64,000 bases of DNA, taken from Paraburkholderia solitsugae (GTDB lineage: Bacteria > Pseudomonadota > Gammaproteobacteria > Burkholderiales > Burkholderiaceae). The notes under the pieces were generated by a model. That model saw only the letters and a program-made list of their open reading frames with translations, made no database searches and was not told the DNA's origin. The stretch lies in contig NZ_WOEY01000114.1 of assembly GCF_013177695.1 (NCBI RefSeq), positions 1 through 64,000 of the forward strand. Reading direction: 5' to 3'. Numbering within the stretch: position 1 is the stretch's first letter; every line of letters begins with the position of its first letter. This document shows positions 1 to 8,533 of this stretch, piece after piece. Both the position numbers and the translations under genes were made by a program.

Positions 1-58
1 CGGACATTTGCTGCAAGGTATGCCTCTCTGCTTCGCTCAGCTTGATGGTGCATTTCAT
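1..58 (-). CDS. N-terminus of a possible IS630-type transposase (runs off left edge)
   Basis: Reading leftward from an ATG at 58, the first 19 codons give MKCTIKLSEAERHTLQQMS. This resembles the short helical start of IS630-family transposases, which lead into a helix-turn-helix. Everything beyond is outside the window. A possible ribosome site (aaggag) lies about 20 bases upstream, farther than usual. The identification rests on 19 residues only; another HTH protein with a similar start is possible. Confidence 0.3.
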   Translation of the reverse strand, partial: MKCTIKLSEAERHTLQQMS

Positions 59-321
59 CTGACGGCGTTTGAGTTGGACTCCTTATTCAAACGCACCAAC
101 TTCAAAACCGTTTACCCGGAACACTTATTGGCCTATCGTTCAGGCGCAAAGCAATATTAAAATTCCGCACTACCAAAGTACCTGGGACGATTCTTAAATT
201 GATGGGACCACTCTTACGGTTCGTAAGAATTATTCGGATGACGGCGTTTTTTCTCAGACCGGCAATTAAGACTTTTCCGAAACTTGCCTGGATTTCCTCG
301 ACTCGGCTCTTGCGCAACGAA
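59..321. other. Gene-free AT-richer stretch at the left edge
   Basis: No convincing gene. The stretch is visibly richer in A and T than the operon to its right. It contains one small hairpin (TCTTACG at 212-218 pairing with CGTAAGA at 222-228). It lies between a possible transposase start and a terminator, so it may hold an insertion-sequence end, but I could not delimit terminal repeats because the partner end is outside the window. Confidence 0.4.
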
Positions 322-360
322 TAAAAAACCCCGCCGCATCGTTGCCGATGCGGCGGGGTT
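322..360 (-). terminator. Rho-independent terminator of the leftward Fae operon
   Basis: A perfect 15-bp stem (327-341 with 346-360, loop TTGC) is followed on the minus strand by six Ts. It lies 22 bases past the stop of the MFS gene at 383 and closes the four-gene leftward operon. The symmetry also lets it act on rightward transcription. Confidence 0.9.
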
Positions 361-382
361 TCTAAACAGCGCTAACCGTAAA

Positions 383-1768
383 CTACGCGCCGCTGGCTTC
401 GTTCAAGGTCAGATGCTTCGTCTCAGGCGCCCACGCAATCGACACCACCATGCCGATCAGCAGGACAACGGCAAGCACCATCATCGTCGAGTGAAAGCCC
501 AGGTGAAGGATGCCAAGCGGCAACAGAAACGTCCCGACGGCCGAACCAAGACGGCTGCACGCAATCGCCAACCCGACCCCACACGCTCGCACCTCGGTCG
601 GAAAACACTCCGGCGGAAACACGCCGACCAGGTTCGAGAACGCCGACATCGTCAACGTGAAGATCGCGAACGCAACGATCATCGCGAGCGTCGCGGACTC
701 CGGCAGCAAGCTCAACGCAATCAGCGACATGCACGTCACGGCGAACGAGCCGATCAGAAACATACGGCGCGACAGCTTAATGGTGAGCCAGATGCCGATC
801 AACGCGCCAAGCACGAGGAATCCGTTCAACAGAAAATCCGTGCTGGAGTTGTTGTCCAAATGGATCGCTTTAAGAATGGTCGGCAGAAACGTGTAGATCG
901 CGAAATAGGGAATCACGAGGCACACAAAGAACGCGCAATTGAAGATCGTTCTGTGGATCAGGTCTTTCTTGAACAGGCGCATGAAGCCACCAGGCATGTG
1001 CGCGTGTTCATCGTTGCCGTCGTTCAGTGTCACGTTGGGGCCGAAGTGCTTGAGCACGATCGCTTTGGCTTCGGCAACCCGTCCCTTGCCATGCAGCCAG
1101 CGCGGCGATTCGGGCGTGCCCATCCGCAAAATCAGTACGATCAGCGCGGGAATGCCGGCCGACGCGAGCAGCCACCGCCATGCATCGGGCGACGCGTCGG
1201 CATACTGCATGCCGAGCACGTTGGCCACCACATAGCCGATGGTCCACACTACGCTGAACGAGCCGAGCAAGGTGCCGCGATGCTTGCGTGGCGAGAACTC
1301 GGCGAGAATCGCGTGCCCGACCGCGAAATCGCCGCCCATGCCGAAGCCGATCAACACCCGCAGCAGACACAACTCGAACGGCGAACTCACGTAGAACTGC
1401 GCAAACGCGGCCGCGGTGATGATGAGAAAGCTCAACAGAAAGATCTTCTGCCGTCCCAGGCGATCCGACAGCCAGCCGAACACCAGGCTGCCGACAAAGA
1501 TGCCCATCAGCGCGGAACTGCCGATCATGCCCATCCAGAACGCGTCGAGCGGCATCTGGCGATTCAGCGACGCCAGCGCATAGCCGATCGTGCCGAGTGC
1601 AAACCCTTCAGTAAAGTGAGCGCCGAACGTCAGCCCGGCGATCTTGACGTGGAACGCGTTCAGCGGAACGTCGTCGAGAGGAATGGGGCCGCGCACGGCC
1701 GCCGCCGCGGCCGACGGCAAAGTGGGGGCGAGGCCGAGAGTGGCCGTCTGGCTATCCTGATTACTCAC
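383..1768 (-). CDS. MFS transporter (sugar/aromatic-acid porter type)
   Basis: This 461-residue, 12-helix proton-coupled importer is the last gene of a leftward operon with an aldehyde dehydrogenase, an aldo/keto reductase and a Fae homologue, so it probably imports the substrate they degrade. The loop after helix 2 carries the MFS signature (GWLSDRLGRQK), helix 4-5 has the GxGMGGDFAVG pattern of the sugar/AAHS porters, and PESPRWL precedes the central loop. I chose the GTG at 1768 because aaggagacagc sits just before it; longer in-frame starts upstream lack a good ribosome site. The substrate cannot be read from sequence. Confidence 0.85.
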   Translation of the reverse strand: MSNQDSQTATLGLAPTLPSAAAAAVRGPIPLDDVPLNAFHVKIAGLTFGAHFTEGFALGTIGYALASLNRQMPLDAFWMGMIGSSALMGIFVGSLVFGWLSDRLGRQKIFLLSFLIITAAAFAQFYVSSPFELCLLRVLIGFGMGGDFAVGHAILAEFSPRKHRGTLLGSFSVVWTIGYVVANVLGMQYADASPDAWRWLLASAGIPALIVLILRMGTPESPRWLHGKGRVAEAKAIVLKHFGPNVTLNDGNDEHAHMPGGFMRLFKKDLIHRTIFNCAFFVCLVIPYFAIYTFLPTILKAIHLDNNSSTDFLLNGFLVLGALIGIWLTIKLSRRMFLIGSFAVTCMSLIALSLLPESATLAMIVAFAIFTLTMSAFSNLVGVFPPECFPTEVRACGVGLAIACSRLGSAVGTFLLPLGILHLGFHSTMMVLAVVLLIGMVVSIAWAPETKHLTLNEASGA

Positions 1769-1954
1769 GCTGTCTCCTTGTTTGTACGTGCGCGGATGGC
1801 GCGGTGCCGACGTGATGCCGGTTTCGCGCCAAGCCACGCAGTTGGGCTCGTTATTCGCTTCGCGGTTTATCCCGTCGTTCGCCTCGCTATTCGCCGCGTG
1901 CGTCGGCATGCGATGCACAAGGCGAATGTGTGAGATGAACGCGTGAGACGAAGA

Positions 1955-3394
1955 TCAGCGGCTGAGCCCGCCCATCATCATGTACTTCAGTTCGGTGTAT
2001 TCATCGAGGCCGTACTTCGAGCCTTCGCGGCCCAGACCCGATTGCTTGACGCCGCCGAACGGCGCGACTTCGGTCGACAGAATCCCTTCGTTGATGCCGA
2101 CCATACCGCTCTCCAGCGCTTCCGCCACGCGCCATGCACGGGCGAGATCGCGCGTGTAGAAATAGGCTGAGAGGCCGAACGGTGTGTCGTTGGCCGCCGC
2201 GATGGCTTCGTCTTCAGTCTTGAAGTGAAAGCACGCCGCCACCGGCCCGAAGGTTTCTTCCGCGGCGATCAGCATCGACTTTGATGCATCGATCAGCACC
2301 GTTGGCTCATAGAATGTGCCGCCGAGTGCATGCGGTTTGCCGCCGGTCAGCACCTTCGCGCCTTTTTGCAACGCGTCGGCGACGTGTGCCTCCACCTTCT
2401 TTAGCGCAGCTTGGTTGATCAGCGGACCTTGCTCAACGTCGCCTTGCAGCGCGTTGCCGATTCGCATCTTCCGCACGGCTTGTGTCAACGCTTGCGTGAA
2501 CGTGTCGTAGATGCCGTCCTGCACATAGAAGCGATTCACGCACACGCAGGTCTGCCCGGTGTTGCGGAATTTCGACGCCATCGCACCTTGTACGGCGGCG
2601 TCGATATCCGCATCGTCGAACACGATGAACGGCGCATTACCACCAAGCTCCAAAGACAACTTCTTTAGCGTATCCGCCGACTGCTTCGCGAGCAGTTTGC
2701 CGACACGTGTCGAGCCGGTGAACGACAGCTTGCGCACCACCTCCGATTCAGTCAGCACACCGCCGATCGCGACGGCATCGCCGGAGACGATGTTGAACAC
2801 GCCAGGTGGAATGCCGGCCTTCTCTGCCAGCACCGCCAAGGCCAAAGCGGACAACGGCGTTTCTTCGGAAGGCTTGAGCACCATCGTGCAGCCTGCCGCG
2901 AGCGCGGGGCCGGCTTTACGCGTAATCATCGCGAGCGGGAAGTTCCACGGCGTGATGGCCGCGACCACGCCGACCGGTTCGCGCGTCACGATGATCTTCG
3001 CGTTCGGATTCGGGCTCGGGATCACGTCGCCATAACTGCGCTTGGCCTCCTCGGCGAACCATTCGAGGAAGCTCGCCGCATAGCCGACTTCGCCACGTGC
3101 TTCGGCGAGCGGTTTGCCTTGTTCGCGGGTCAGCAATTCGGCGAGCGCGTCGCGGTTCTCGAGCATCAACTCGCCCCAGCGTCTGACACGCGCGCCACGT
3201 TCCTTCGCAGTCATCGCTCGCCATGCCGGAAAGGCTCGCTCCGCCGCAGCTACGGCCTGCGTCGTTTCCACCGCGCCGCCCTTGGCGACTTGAGCGATCA
3301 CCTCGCCCGTTGCAGGATTCAGAACGGGATACGTGCTCGCACTTTCGTACCACTCGCCGCCAATGTAATGTCCGGTTCGGAGAAATTCGTTCAT
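1955..3394 (-). CDS. NAD(P)-dependent succinate-semialdehyde-type aldehyde dehydrogenase
   Basis: This 479-residue protein has full length for the ALDH superfamily and is closest in pattern to GabD-like succinate-semialdehyde dehydrogenases (start MNEFLRTGHYIGGEW). The general-base Glu lies in LELGGNAPF, the nucleophile Cys in GQTCVC, and the C-terminal GGVKQSGLGREG motif is present. It would oxidise an aldehyde to the acid in the cytoplasm. Its ATG overlaps the stop of the upstream aldo/keto reductase by four bases, and ggagaaggcagc provides the ribosome site, so the two are translationally coupled. The true substrate in this operon is unknown; GabD is only the closest family name. Confidence 0.88.
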   Translation of the reverse strand: MNEFLRTGHYIGGEWYESASTYPVLNPATGEVIAQVAKGGAVETTQAVAAAERAFPAWRAMTAKERGARVRRWGELMLENRDALAELLTREQGKPLAEARGEVGYAASFLEWFAEEAKRSYGDVIPSPNPNAKIIVTREPVGVVAAITPWNFPLAMITRKAGPALAAGCTMVLKPSEETPLSALALAVLAEKAGIPPGVFNIVSGDAVAIGGVLTESEVVRKLSFTGSTRVGKLLAKQSADTLKKLSLELGGNAPFIVFDDADIDAAVQGAMASKFRNTGQTCVCVNRFYVQDGIYDTFTQALTQAVRKMRIGNALQGDVEQGPLINQAALKKVEAHVADALQKGAKVLTGGKPHALGGTFYEPTVLIDASKSMLIAAEETFGPVAACFHFKTEDEAIAAANDTPFGLSAYFYTRDLARAWRVAEALESGMVGINEGILSTEVAPFGGVKQSGLGREGSKYGLDEYTELKYMMMGGLSR

Positions 3395-4428
3395 GCTGCC
3401 TTCTCCAGGTTCTCGACGAACGTGCCTTGCGCAAGCCGCGCTTCACGAGCGATACGTTTGCCCGCGGTGTAGTCGTTGATCAGATCGCATGGCGTGTAAT
3501 TGCGTTCGAGCTCGAACAGTTCGTCGGCGGAGAGCTTCGTGCCGAGCGCGGCCAGCGCGCTATCGAATTGCGCGGGCGTATCCGCGCCGACCAGCATGCT
3601 GGCGACGCCGCCATGGTTCAGCACCCACGCCTGCGCGATCTGCGCCGCCGACACCCCGCGCCGCGCCGCCACGCGCGCCACCGAAGCAGCAATCTCACGA
3701 GATGCCATATCGCCGTACATTTGCGCAGTGAAGAAATCGGTCTGGTTTCGCGTCGAGTTTGGATCGCAGGTCAACAGACCACGCGCCAGCGGACTGAACA
3801 CCGACACCCCGACGCCCTGATCCTGGCAATACGGAATCATTTCGCGTTCTTCCTCGCGATAGGCTAGGTTCAGCTGCAGTTGCATGTTGATGGGTTTGTG
3901 CCAGCCGTTGCGCTCGCACACTTGCATGATCTTCGCGAACTGCCACGAGTACATCGTCGATACGCCGATGTAGCGAGCCTTGCCCGCGCACACGATATCG
4001 TTCAACGCACCCATCGTTTCTTCGACCGGCGTATTCACGTCGAAGAAATGCAGCATGTAGATATCGACGTAATCCATCCCGAGGCGCGTGAGCGACGCGT
4101 CGATGCCATCCATGATGTGCTTGCGCGAATGGCCGCCGGCGTTCTGATACGTGCCCATGTCGTAGCCGACCTTGGTCGTCACAACAATCTCCTCACGCCG
4201 CGCGACGCGCTTCAAAATGCGGCCCACCACTTCTTCACCCACACCGGTGGAATAGAAATCGGCGAGGTCGATGAAATTGACGCCGGCTTCCAGCGCGTGA
4301 CGCACGATCGGCTCGCTCTGCGCTTCGTCGAAAATCCACGGCTTCCATTGCGGCGTGCCCATGTTCATCGTGCCGAGGCACAGACGCGACACCTTTAGGC
4401 CCGAGTGTCCGAGGCGAATGTATTCCAT
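3391..4428 (-). CDS. Aldo/keto reductase
   Basis: This is a 345-residue (beta/alpha)8-barrel oxidoreductase of the YajO/Tas-like group. The catalytic set is visible: Asp and Tyr in DLADFYSTG, Lys in VVTTKVGYD and His in YMLHFFD. It would use NADPH to interconvert a carbonyl and an alcohol. A strong ribosome site (aaggagacaagc) precedes the ATG. It lies 86 bases after the Fae homologue and overlaps the next gene by four bases, so it belongs to the same leftward operon. An aldehyde made or consumed here could be handed to the adjacent dehydrogenase; that is inference. Confidence 0.88.
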   Translation of the reverse strand: MEYIRLGHSGLKVSRLCLGTMNMGTPQWKPWIFDEAQSEPIVRHALEAGVNFIDLADFYSTGVGEEVVGRILKRVARREEIVVTTKVGYDMGTYQNAGGHSRKHIMDGIDASLTRLGMDYVDIYMLHFFDVNTPVEETMGALNDIVCAGKARYIGVSTMYSWQFAKIMQVCERNGWHKPINMQLQLNLAYREEEREMIPYCQDQGVGVSVFSPLARGLLTCDPNSTRNQTDFFTAQMYGDMASREIAASVARVAARRGVSAAQIAQAWVLNHGGVASMLVGADTPAQFDSALAALGTKLSADELFELERNYTPCDLINDYTAGKRIAREARLAQGTFVENLEKAA

Positions 4429-4514
4429 AATGCTTGTCTCCTTCCTTCCTGATCACATTCAATAGCGCACGCAGCAGCACGCCCCTCACGGCGCGCGAAC
4501 CGCATTGCGCGTGA

Positions 4515-5039
4515 TTAACGTTGTTTCGGGGTGTAGAACGGGTTCGATACGTCGCGCGCCGCGGCGAACACTTCATCGCGATGCGGCAGCCCCTTCATCG
4601 CCGCGAGGATCGCGTTCTTGCACGCGCGGTAGTTGTTCTCGAAGACGGCGTCGAGATCGTCGGTGCCCGGATTAACCCAGTTCGCCGACACCACCACCCA
4701 ATCGTTTTCCGCCTCGGGCGGCAACGTGCCGTTCTCCAACGACTCGGCCACTGCCTTGGCGATGCCAGCTTGCGAAGCGCCCCACGTCGCATTGCCGTGG
4801 AACTCGCTGCCGATCTGCGCCTTGTTCACATACAGCGTGAGCGGCTTGGTCGGCACGCCCGGTCTCGCGATCACGACAAACGGCGCATGCCCCGCGGAAG
4901 GCGTCGCTAATGCGGTGGCGAAGGCCTGGCCCGCAGGCCCGTTGCGCGGGCCGACGAGTACGTTGATGTGCGCGAGGTTGACGCCGGGGCCTTCGAATCC
5001 TTCGCCGATGAAGAGTTGTTTGTCCGTCGATACGCTCAT
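4515..5039 (-). CDS. fae: Formaldehyde-activating enzyme (Fae) homologue
   Basis: A 174-residue protein matching the Fae family along its length. Fae proper condenses formaldehyde with tetrahydromethanopterin to methylene-H4MPT. The family hallmarks are visible: the active-site His in NLAHINVLVGPRNGPA, the VNKAQI strand, GASQAGIAKAV and the C-terminal NNYRACKNAI helix. The GPAQHG-type loop has Ala where classical Fae has a second His, so substrate may differ. It is the first gene of the leftward operon; ggaaagacc precedes the ATG. No H4MPT biosynthesis gene is in the window, so whether it acts on formaldehyde or another aldehyde is open. Confidence 0.8.
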   Translation of the reverse strand: MSVSTDKQLFIGEGFEGPGVNLAHINVLVGPRNGPAGQAFATALATPSAGHAPFVVIARPGVPTKPLTLYVNKAQIGSEFHGNATWGASQAGIAKAVAESLENGTLPPEAENDWVVVSANWVNPGTDDLDAVFENNYRACKNAILAAMKGLPHRDEVFAAARDVSNPFYTPKQR

Positions 5040-5232
5040 GGTCTTTCCGTCGAGGGTGAGTGGATGACCGATTGTGCTGTCCGCGCTTCGCGACCCTGTA
5101 TCGATGAGTTTTGATGCGGGGTATGAGGCGAACTCATCTCCGGGTTTGCCCCCGGACGACTTGGGTGGCGATTAAGTGGCGCATCGAGTCGTAGATCGGG
5201 CGGCGCATGCCACTACGCCTCAGGACGAACGC

Positions 5233-5252
5233 AAAGGTGAGCGTTTTCGGGA
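5233..5252 (-). repeat. Dispersed 23-bp motif, copy 1
   Basis: On the minus strand this reads TCCCGAAAACGCTCACCTTT, matching the consensus CTCCCGAAAA, two free bases, CTCACCTTTGG that recurs ten times in intergenic DNA of this window. Confidence 0.75.
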
Positions 5253-5581
5253 CTCGCGATTGCGAACATCAATTCGAGGTGAAAAGTGAAGAAGCCGAAG
5301 GCCGCTCACGCACCGACAGTGCGAGGATCAGCAACCAGGTGGAGTCCGCAGAAAAGGCGGCACGAGAACCAGACGACCGGCCACGCGATCCTTCGCATAG
5401 CCTGGGAACGCCCGCCAGCAAAGGCTGGCGCGGGTTTCGAGGAAAGTGGGGCAGCCACGAGGGACAGACGAGGCGATCGCACCGCAAGGTGCGTCATCCG
5501 ACAAAACCAGGCTCACCGAAACAACGAAGCTTGGCACCGGGCCGTTGCAGAAACTCACAGCGCGCGTTGTAAGCGCACGCG

Positions 5582-5601
5582 AAAGGTGAGCGTTTTCGGG
5601 A
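5582..5601 (-). repeat. Dispersed 23-bp motif, copy 2
   Basis: Same core as copy 1, identical over 20 bases and in the same orientation. It lies 90 bases beyond the 3' end of the H-NS gene. Confidence 0.75.
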
Positions 5602-5691
5602 CCCTCTCAGCGGTGCGAGAAAAACCCGGCGCAACTTCACTTCAGAAAAATTCGACGCGTTGCGAGCGCAAGCGCCATGGTCAAAACACCT

Positions 5692-5982
5692 TCAGCCTTC
5701 AATCAGAAAGCGCTCGCGATTCTTGCCCGCGAGCCAGCCAGGCGAGCGGCCGCGACCGCTCCACGTCTCGCCAGTCTTCGGGTTGCGGTACTTGGCGACC
5801 GAAACCGTTTTGCGCGCCGTAGCACGCTTGCTCGTAAAACCCAGTTCTTCCGCTGTCAGGTCGTATTCGACGATCTTCTGCTTGATCTCGACGATCGCCT
5901 GGGCGATTTCCTTCTCGCGCGCCACCGCGACTTCCTTGTGGAGCTTTTCGAGCTGGGCAGTCAACTGTTTGTACGAGGGCAT
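5692..5982 (-). CDS. H-NS family nucleoid-associated protein
   Basis: A 96-residue histone-like protein. The N-terminal half is a charged coiled coil for oligomerisation (start MPSYKQLTAQLEKLHKEV). The C-terminal DNA-binding part contains YRNPKTGETWSGRGRSPGWL, the AT-hook-like core typical of beta-proteobacterial H-NS proteins. It binds AT-rich DNA and silences acquired genes. I chose the ATG at 5982 because cggagt lies just upstream and the homology begins there; the 44 in-frame residues before it look like leader sequence. It sits alone between a serine hydrolase and a repeat-rich spacer, probably as a single-gene unit. Confidence 0.9.
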   Translation of the reverse strand: MPSYKQLTAQLEKLHKEVAVAREKEIAQAIVEIKQKIVEYDLTAEELGFTSKRATARKTVSVAKYRNPKTGETWSGRGRSPGWLAGKNRERFLIEG

Positions 5983-6027
5983 GACGGGTACTCCGATCGA
6001 TTTGACGAACTGCAGTGCGGACGCCCC

Positions 6028-6057
6028 GGAGGAAGTCCACCGCCCAGGAGGAAGTCC
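6028..6057. repeat. 11-bp direct repeat in the H-NS leader
   Basis: GGAGGAAGTCC occurs at 6028-6038 and 6047-6057, start to start 19 bases, about 50-70 bases upstream of the H-NS start codon. The spacing near two helical turns would suit a regulator or leader element, but no factor can be named. Confidence 0.4.
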
Positions 6058-6176
6058 CCTTGGGGGATTGGCGGACACTATCAGACGAAAAAAGCGCCGA
6101 ATAGTGCGGCCCACCCAGGGCAGCCCGCGACTAACCGCCGTTCAGGGTGGCCCGCTCACCGGCGCGGCCAATGCAC

Positions 6177-7376
6177 TCAATCATCAATTGCATCGTACAC
6201 GCGGCGTTCGAAATCGACCGACATTGGGAAGGGTTCGACGGCACGCCGCTGAATCAGCATCAAACCAATCAGGTCTTCCACCGGATCGGCGAACCAGCTC
6301 GTGCCATACGCACCCGGCCAACCGAACGAACCCATCGAGCGATAGCCGAACGGCAACTGCTGCGCCGGATCGTCGACGATCGACAAGCCGAGGCCAAAGC
6401 CCTGGCCCGCCCACATCACATGACCGAACGCCGGCACGCGGCGCTGGTCGCGGGTTAGAAAATTCGAGCGCATCAAATCGACCGAGCGATGCGACAGCAA
6501 ACGTGTCGAACCGACGCGTCCGCGCCCTAACAAAAGTTGTGCGAACTTGAGATAGTCCTGCGCCGTCGAGACAAGGCCGCCACCGCCACTCTGGAACCGG
6601 CCGGGGTTCGCCCAGCGGCTCGCCGACGGATGATCTTCGACCACCCGCCGCCGCGTGCCCGGCTCGACGCCATAAGCCGTCGCCAAACGCGCGAGTTGTG
6701 CGTCGGGCACCCAGAACGCCGTATCGCGCATGCCGAGCGCTTCGAAGATCCGCGTCCGGAAGAAGTCGCCGAGCCGCATGCCGCTGACGCGCTCGATCAG
6801 CACGCCGAGAATGTCGGTCGCGATGCCGTAATGCCAGCGCGAGCCGGGCTGAAACATCAACGGCAAGCTGGCTATACGCCCCAGCCACGCGCTCGCATCG
6901 CCGCGCGCCTCAATGCCGTTGAAGGCCGCCGTGTAAGCCTCGGCCAACGGACCGGTGGCGGTGAAGTGATACGCGTAGCCGGCGCGATGTGTGAGCAGAT
7001 CGAGCACGGTAATTGGCGCCCGGACCGGCTCGGTTTCGTCGAGCGGGCCGGCGGGGTCGCGCAGCACTGATGGCGCCGCCAGCTCCGGCAGCCACGATGA
7101 GATCGGTGTGTCGAGCGCGAGCCGATCCTCTTCGATCAGCATCAGGATCGCCGCACTCGTCACTGGCTTGGTCATCGAGGCGATGCGAAACAGCGTGTCG
7201 CGCTCCATGGGCAATTGCGCGGCTTCGTCGCGCAAGCCGAGCGGCTCGAAATAGCCGATTTCACCGCGCCGCCAGACCAGCGAAACGACGCCCGCCACGT
7301 CGCCTCGTTCTACATAGCCTTGCATGGCGCGGGTCAACGCCGTCAGCCGAGCTGCTGAAAGTCCTGCTGGTTGCAT
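6177..7376 (-). CDS. Serine hydrolase of the beta-lactamase/EstB family
   Basis: A 399-residue class C beta-lactamase-fold protein. The nucleophile motif is SMTK near residue 67 (RIASMTKPVTSAA), a Tyr motif is likely in WHYGIATDILG, and the third box is in the GSFGWPGAYGTSW segment. There is no signal peptide, so it is probably a cytoplasmic esterase of the EstB type rather than a resistance enzyme. The start is supported by aggac five bases before the ATG. It lies about 195 bases upstream of the H-NS gene on the same strand. Confidence 0.85.
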   Translation of the reverse strand: MQPAGLSAARLTALTRAMQGYVERGDVAGVVSLVWRRGEIGYFEPLGLRDEAAQLPMERDTLFRIASMTKPVTSAAILMLIEEDRLALDTPISSWLPELAAPSVLRDPAGPLDETEPVRAPITVLDLLTHRAGYAYHFTATGPLAEAYTAAFNGIEARGDASAWLGRIASLPLMFQPGSRWHYGIATDILGVLIERVSGMRLGDFFRTRIFEALGMRDTAFWVPDAQLARLATAYGVEPGTRRRVVEDHPSASRWANPGRFQSGGGGLVSTAQDYLKFAQLLLGRGRVGSTRLLSHRSVDLMRSNFLTRDQRRVPAFGHVMWAGQGFGLGLSIVDDPAQQLPFGYRSMGSFGWPGAYGTSWFADPVEDLIGLMLIQRRAVEPFPMSVDFERRVYDAIDD

Positions 7377-7473
7377 GATTGTCCTGAGCGTCTCCGCGCG
7401 TTACGTTCCGTCATTTTTGCAGGAAATGTTACCCGATCAGACGGTACACGCGGCCACGCACCATGGCGGGCGA

Positions 7474-7677
7474 TCACGCTTTCTTCCGCTGCTCCAATGC
7501 CAGGAGTGCGGCATTGAGCCGTTTGACGCGGCTGGCCTGAGCCGGCACCAACGCCGCGCCGGACACCGAGTCGATACGGTTACGCCAATATGACAGCGGG
7601 ATGCGGTCCTCAGCGGAAATATGCGAAATTACGTGTTCAAGATGTTCAATATCTTTTTCGAGTTGGTGGTGATTCAT
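7474..7677 (-). CDS. Small conserved hypothetical protein
   Basis: A 67-residue soluble, mostly helical protein beginning MNHHQLEKDIEHLEHVIS and ending in a lysine-rich tail. I do not recognise a domain. The pattern of a short acidic-amphipathic helix followed by SYWRNRI looks like small orphan proteins common in Burkholderiaceae. I preferred the internal ATG at 7677 because the upstream extension to 7746 is less protein-like; the ribosome site (gggg) is weak. No link to the neighbours is evident. Confidence 0.55.
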   Translation of the reverse strand: MNHHQLEKDIEHLEHVISHISAEDRIPLSYWRNRIDSVSGAALVPAQASRVKRLNAALLALEQRKKA

Positions 7678-8160
7678 TGACGCCCCCGGAATTACTCGTT
7701 GAACTCGATCAAAAAGCATAAAACGTGCCGCAATTACTTCCTGCACTTGATCTAAACGGAAAATCTTTCTTAAGCGTTAATTTCAAGCCGGCGAAAACCG
7801 GCAAAACCTGCGCGCTTTTATCTGTATCACCGCCAGATGAGGATACTGCGGTGAGTCTTCACGTTCCGTTAGGTGCCGCACCGACGCGGCCTATCAGCAA
7901 AGACCGGGTGTCTGGTTATTGGCTTTAACGTTAAAAGAAATAATCTGTAAACAACGCGCTGAAAATCCAAAACGCATCATAGACCCATCGGCGAACGCAT
8001 ATTAGAGCCAGACATTTATGACGACAATATGCTTATTGGGAGAAACCGGCTCGCCGTACGGCTGAATTTGTCCAGTTCCAATGAAGTCTGCGCAGGGCTA
8101 GCGACGCCCACCGTCGCGGTCGGGCGGCCGGGCTAAGGAGAGGAGTGTGTAAAGCGCACT
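7678..8160. other. Gene-free, AT-richer spacer
   Basis: About 480 bases with no convincing gene and a lower GC content than the flanks. It contains a perfect 12-bp palindrome TTTAACGTTAAA (7924-7935), a small hairpin (GCCGG/CCGGC near 7790) and GCGAC/GTCGC near 8101. It probably holds the promoter of the small leftward gene at 7677 and otherwise nothing I can name. Confidence 0.5.
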
Positions 8161-8181
8161 GCGCCGGCTTCGAGCCGGCGC
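8161..8181 (-). terminator. GC-rich hairpin after the lipoprotein gene
   Basis: GCGCCGGCT (8161-8169) pairs with AGCCGGCGC (8173-8181) around a 3-base loop, four bases after the stop of the leftward lipoprotein gene. There is no strong U-tract, so it may be a weak or Rho-assisted terminator. Confidence 0.5.
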
Positions 8182-8185
8182 CTTG

Positions 8186-8446
8186 TCATTTCGCCCGGCA
8201 GGCGTAAATCAGACTGAGCGTGCCGTTGTCGGTGGACTTGCGCACGACGTCAAAAGCACCGCCGCAAGCGGCGCTCGCCTGCTGCGAGCAGGAGTCTGAG
8301 CCGGCCGGACATTGAACCAGCGTGGTCTGGCGGCCGTCCGACAGAAACAGCGGTGCGCTGCTGCTGCAACCGCTCAGCACGGCGACTGCGGGGATCGCCA
8401 GCGCAGCGCCGGCCCGACGCGCAAAAGAGGAGAGACTGCGTTTCAT
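8186..8446 (-). CDS. Small lipoprotein
   Basis: An 86-residue protein with a lipoprotein signal: positively charged start (MKRSLSSFARR), hydrophobic core and lipobox LSGC near residue 27. The mature part has four further cysteines (QCPAG, DSCSQ, AACGG, YACRAK) that could form two disulfides in the periplasm. Function unknown. cggggtttcaa before the ATG is an acceptable ribosome site. It stands alone, downstream of and on the same strand as the sigma-54 regulator. Confidence 0.75.
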   Translation of the reverse strand: MKRSLSSFARRAGAALAIPAVAVLSGCSSSAPLFLSDGRQTTLVQCPAGSDSCSQQASAACGGAFDVVRKSTDNGTLSLIYACRAK

Positions 8447-8533
8447 TTGAAACCCCGATCACGTCTTGTTGTTCGATCACGCGATTGTGCCACGCGGCAA
8501 TTACACTGCGTCACCCAACGCCGTCAGACTTTG

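Larger units (their letters stand above)
5040..5691. other. Long intergenic region with two direct copies of the 23-bp dispersed motif
   Basis: About 650 bases between the Fae gene and the H-NS gene. It must hold the leftward operon promoter near 5050-5150, though I see no unambiguous -10/-35 pair. The remainder carries two direct copies of the dispersed motif (5233-5252, 5582-5601) about 350 bases apart and a GC-rich hairpin around 5410-5435. Reading frames here have no domain content and I treat them as non-coding. Confidence 0.6.

Noticed and set aside
284-1933. A 549-codon open frame on the plus strand
   Set aside because: It lies antisense to the MFS gene, is very rich in Arg, His and Gln, has no domain, and is the usual GC-rich mirror frame.
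4980-5010. TTCGAATCC resembling a tRNA T-loop
   Set aside because: It lies inside the Fae coding sequence and no cloverleaf surrounds it.
5207-5822. Overlapping frames containing a KVSVFGT peptide twice
   Set aside because: The repeated peptide is produced by the dispersed 23-bp motif; frames lack other support.
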